DNA from: Saccoglossus kowalevskii
Lineage: Eukaryota; Hemichordata; Enteropneusta; Harrimaniidae
Reading direction: 5' to 3'
DNA: 23,631 nt
Assembly (NCBI RefSeq): GCF_000003605.2
Contig: NW_003132353.1
Span: 165,319-188,949 of the forward strand
Below are positions 20,695-23,631 of the stretch, piece after piece. The stretch's first letter is position 1. Each line of letters opens with the position of its first letter. The notes beneath the pieces were generated by a model. It made no database searches. It was not told the DNA's origin and was given only the letters and a program-made list of their open reading frames with translations. The position numbers were made by a program, and so were the translations under genes.

Positions 20695-21384
20695 GTATGT
20701 CATCTTTGTAGTACAAATACGAATAGTTGCATTACTCAACACATCGCGTATTCAAAATGATAAAACATTCAGACTCATTTGCATTCCCGATCACACATCA
20801 TTAACGCCAATTCCGTTATCTTTTAGTCTCTACTATATTTACAGTTTGGGAGACGCATTGGTAACATAAATACTAATACTAAGTCAATTCAAACCACAGC
20901 TGTTTAACTATTAGTGACAAATCGCTACTGGACACTGTTCGAACAAACTGTTGTGGCTTGGGAAGTTGAGGTTGGACGACGACTTTGAATTTAGGGCGTA
21001 CACGAACAAGCTACACATGTTCGGTTGTACATACGGACGGCTCTCAGAAGAGGATGTTGATAGAGTGTGCAAGCAGATCACTTATAACACAAATGAAATG
21101 TTTTAGGCACGAGAGATGGCGAATTTAATTCTCTCTATTTTGTACACAATATTGTGTAAAGGTGACAAGCTTCTCACTGAAACTGTCTATACGTTGTACT
21201 TTGTGTTTAAGTAAAACCCAGCAGTTAATATAGTCTGTTACTTCCAGTACCAGTTTCCTTGAATCATCTTCACTTTAAAGGCTTTAATCTCCATTAAGAT
21301 GATGCTTACTATTTGATCTCAAACACGAGACATGCATTTTGTGTTGTTTATTAGTATTATGTCAAATAAAGCTCAAACTCCAAG
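20695..21384. other. Probable first intron of the signal-peptide gene; no other feature
   Basis: AT-rich sequence after the GTATGT donor. No continuing exon with the phase required (two bases completing a codon that begins with C) was recognised by eye. Confidence 0.4.
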
Positions 21385-21510
21385 TTGTGTGATTTGCCGG
21401 GTTGTGAGTTCGAGTAATGGCTATGGTACTCTGTTAATGGTCAAGGTACCTTTCTCTTATTGGTTCTCTACCCCGCACTAAATGAGAACTTTGTATGGAC
21501 TGTTGGTAAT
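21385..21510 (+). mobile_element. Degraded tRNA-derived SINE with Deu-domain-like body
   Basis: The stretch GCCGGGTTGTGAGTTCGAGTAATGGCTATGG contains a B-box-like GAGTTCGAGT of an RNA polymerase III promoter. It is followed by GGTCAAGGTACCTTTCTCTTATTGGTTCTCTACCCCGCACTAAATGAGAACTTTGTATGG. This second part follows the order of the Deu/core domain of deuterostome SINEs (GGCAAGGCACTTTACTCCCATTGCTTCTC...CACCCAGGTGTAAATGGGTACCTGG, from memory). The A box and 5' end are missing or decayed, and the 3' tail is not definable. Call by pattern recall only. Confidence 0.45.
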
Positions 21511-21606
21511 TAACCTATGCATGCACGTTTGTGGCTGCCGGGGATAAGAGATGACAAGTTATTTTGACTGATGCAAACAAACTAACCAGCTTTATGACAG
21601 ACAACG

Positions 21607-21651
21607 TGACGTTGTGCGTGACGTCGTCAAGTATTTAGTTGCTATATAAAT
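21607..21651 (+). promoter_or_regulatory. Candidate promoter: two CRE-like sites and a TATA box
   Basis: ACGTGACGTTGTGCGTGACGTCG holds two TGACGT half-sites (21607-21612 and 21619-21624, the second as TGACGTCG). TATATAAAT at 21643-21651 follows about 19 bases later. This spacing is that of CREB/ATF-driven TATA promoters. No downstream gene was identified with confidence, so the assignment is tentative; AT-rich DNA yields TATA-like strings by chance. Confidence 0.25.
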
Positions 21652-23631
21652 ATATACATTACAAAATCACACCTCTAAAAAGTCATGTTATTGGATAATT
21701 TGACACGAGGGCAACTTATCAACGTTTTCGTGCGGGAACAATTAAAAATAATAAAAATATAATTGTCATCACATCTTTCAGGTTGAATTACCTCCCACCA
21801 CCCGTCACAGTATATTTCTCACGGCGTATTTAGAAATAACCGAAGTATTCGTATGTTTTATTGCATTTATTATTAGATCCAAAATTAAAGTAATATTGTT
21901 AAATAAGAATGGAAGTAATACATTAATGCACTTACAAAGTTCCGCCTTTTATTAACTTATTAATAGCGATTTGATTATATTAATATAATTTGTTCACATT
22001 ACTATTAATATTACTTTTGTCACTATTCAAATTACGGTTGATATAATGAGAGACATGACATATCATTCCCTAATTCATTGTAGGAATTCTGGTATCGATT
22101 ATCGTTAACTAACACTGAAAAAATACACCCGGAGTATGAGTATTGTTCATTTTTTAGTGGTAATTGCAATTCGCCTAGCCACATTACGCTAAATAACACT
22201 TAAATTGTTAACGTACTTTATGGTGCCAGAGTTATTAATACAGTTAGCAGCGAGTTGGTTACCGAGACTGTGGTGAAATATCATTTTCTTTAGCATGTGC
22301 AAACAATGCTCAGAGATAACAAGATGCCGCACTTGGGTGATATTTTTGGCATACCCGGACTCTTTGTTTAAAACGGTAAATTAGGCTGCAATCAGCTGCA
22401 AACGCAGTTTAGTAAAATTCAAATTCTTTTTCCAAACTTAGCGCCTGAGATATAAATTTTGTGACTTCCAAGTATCGTTTTGTGATTATTTGAGAGCGTA
22501 GAAACGAAGATTATAACGTTCCAACTGTGCTGTTTGTCAACCTCTCGTGCTATTACTGATAGAATTTGTTGTGCGAAAGCTTGCTAATGTGACCAGAAAT
22601 ATATTGACCACTATATAAATGTGTAATTTTGTTTAATCACATGTAATAAAGTGACGGTAAGGCAAGGCCTTTTGTTAACAATTGAGACCAGAAGCGCTAA
22701 TATAAATAAGATAAAGCGATGTTTAATAATATGGCGTCCATGAACAATATTTTTTTAGGGTTTATATACGTTGATATGCTGTATTTTGAAGCCGCGTGTG
22801 GCAATATACCATGAAACCCCTCATTATTCATTTAGGGATATTCAGTTAATATTCTATTGTTAAATGTTTGCTCTTTTCTTGTATTCTTGTGAATTGTTTC
22901 TGCCTTTTTCATACAAAGAAGCATGACTGTTTGACCTGGGCAACATTTTATTGAAATGTTTTGTTCACATGTGTAGATTTGTAAAAAAAAACTCCCGGAT
23001 CAAACCCTTTGCAGGGAAATGCTACTCTTGTTTGTATTTGCCAAATTGTTGAGACTGTAGCTCCTCATGAATGTTAACGTTAGTGCTGCGGACAAACATA
23101 CATACAATATTGTCGATTTTATGACGTACCTAAATGATACTAAAATAATCCAGGTTAGCTTGTTACTCACTGATTCAAGTATATGTATATATGTATTCTG
23201 TGGTCGCATGGTTAATCACCTCCTACAAGCCTACGTATGTTTATGTGACTGTGAGCAAGTTATAAATGAATTTCCACAAATTTTCCAAGAGCAACTGTCT
23301 TTGTTACAAAGACAACTTTATTACATTCAGGCACAGATAAGGTATCCATTGAAACCCAAGTTTCAGAGTTTATTTGTTTATTCATAACTTCTTGATTCTC
23401 GATTCTTTATAAAGTGTCAGAATTAATTACTTATTAATCGGATATATTTTGCTAGAGATATCGATCTAGTTGCCAGAGAAACAGCATGTCTGGGAATGAT
23501 TAACTATCTATACAAGGCGATGACGAACACTTTATCTATTTTACGTGTAAAGATGCTTTATAATATTGTTCTGGGATGTCTACATACTTTAGGATACATA
23601 AAATCTAATTTTAAGCTTGGTGTATATTTTC
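21652..23631. other. AT-rich region without a confidently recognised gene
   Basis: No domain-bearing frame was seen. AATAAA occurs at about 22646. A frame open at 23061-23387 contains an exon-like piece (after CTGTAG at 23060, to CCAG|GTTAGC at about 23152, reading NVNVSAADKHTYNIVDFMTY). Its donor is weak and its phase does not fit the signal-peptide exon, so it is not annotated as coding. Confidence 0.4.

Noticed and set aside
23061..23387. 106-codon frame with exon-like start and a Gln-rich, coiled-coil-like end.
   Set aside because: The donor GTTAGC is weak, the phase does not match the signal-peptide exon, and the Gln/Leu segment is short and could be chance.

Overview
The window is nuclear DNA of an animal. 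It is AT-rich, has GT-AG introns and pre-terminal poly(A) signals, and contains microsatellites, non-autonomous DNA transposons, a tRNA-derived SINE remnant and a large tandem array. No operon, Shine-Dalgarno site, prophage, CRISPR or rRNA/tRNA gene is visible. The extracellular-protein exons at the left end and the single-exon sulfotransferase in the middle recall gene families that, from memory, are strongly expanded in invertebrate deuterostomes such as hemichordates and amphioxus. A hemichordate-like genome is my best guess, not a demonstrated one.

Left part (1-3822, + strand): five exons of a large extracellular domain protein (25-137, 870-1042, 2253-2489, 3000-3208, 3678-3822). The last four join in phase. 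The 5' end lies outside the window, and one linking exon between 137 and 870 was not identified. Its introns carry a 147-bp hAT-like MITE (273-419) and an imperfect 21/42-bp minisatellite (about 1540-1860). At 4932-5071 (possibly to 5146) there is an isolated, extremely acidic C-terminal-type exon whose last residues are repeated in frame after its stop codon.

Middle part (5147-15250): mostly non-coding. It holds a degenerate repeat trio, a (GT)32 tract, an 825-bp inverted-repeat element bounded by TTAA (9348-10172), and the best gene of the window: an uninterrupted carbohydrate sulfotransferase (10736-11860) with both PAPS-binding motifs.

Right part (15251-23631): a head-to-tail array of four units of about 1.2, 1.2, 1.46 and 1.46 kb (15251-20590). 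The units are themselves built from degenerate 40-45 bp minisatellite-like monomers. The array ends in the polypyrimidine tract of a small exon that encodes a strong start and signal peptide (20600-20694), the likely first coding exon of a secreted protein. Further right are a Deu-domain-like SINE remnant, a CRE/TATA promoter-like cluster near 21600-21651, and otherwise featureless AT-rich DNA.

I see no clear novel multi-gene system. The most unusual items are the nested tandem array abutting the signal-peptide exon, the acidic exon with a duplicated tail across an in-frame stop, and the long inverted-repeat element.
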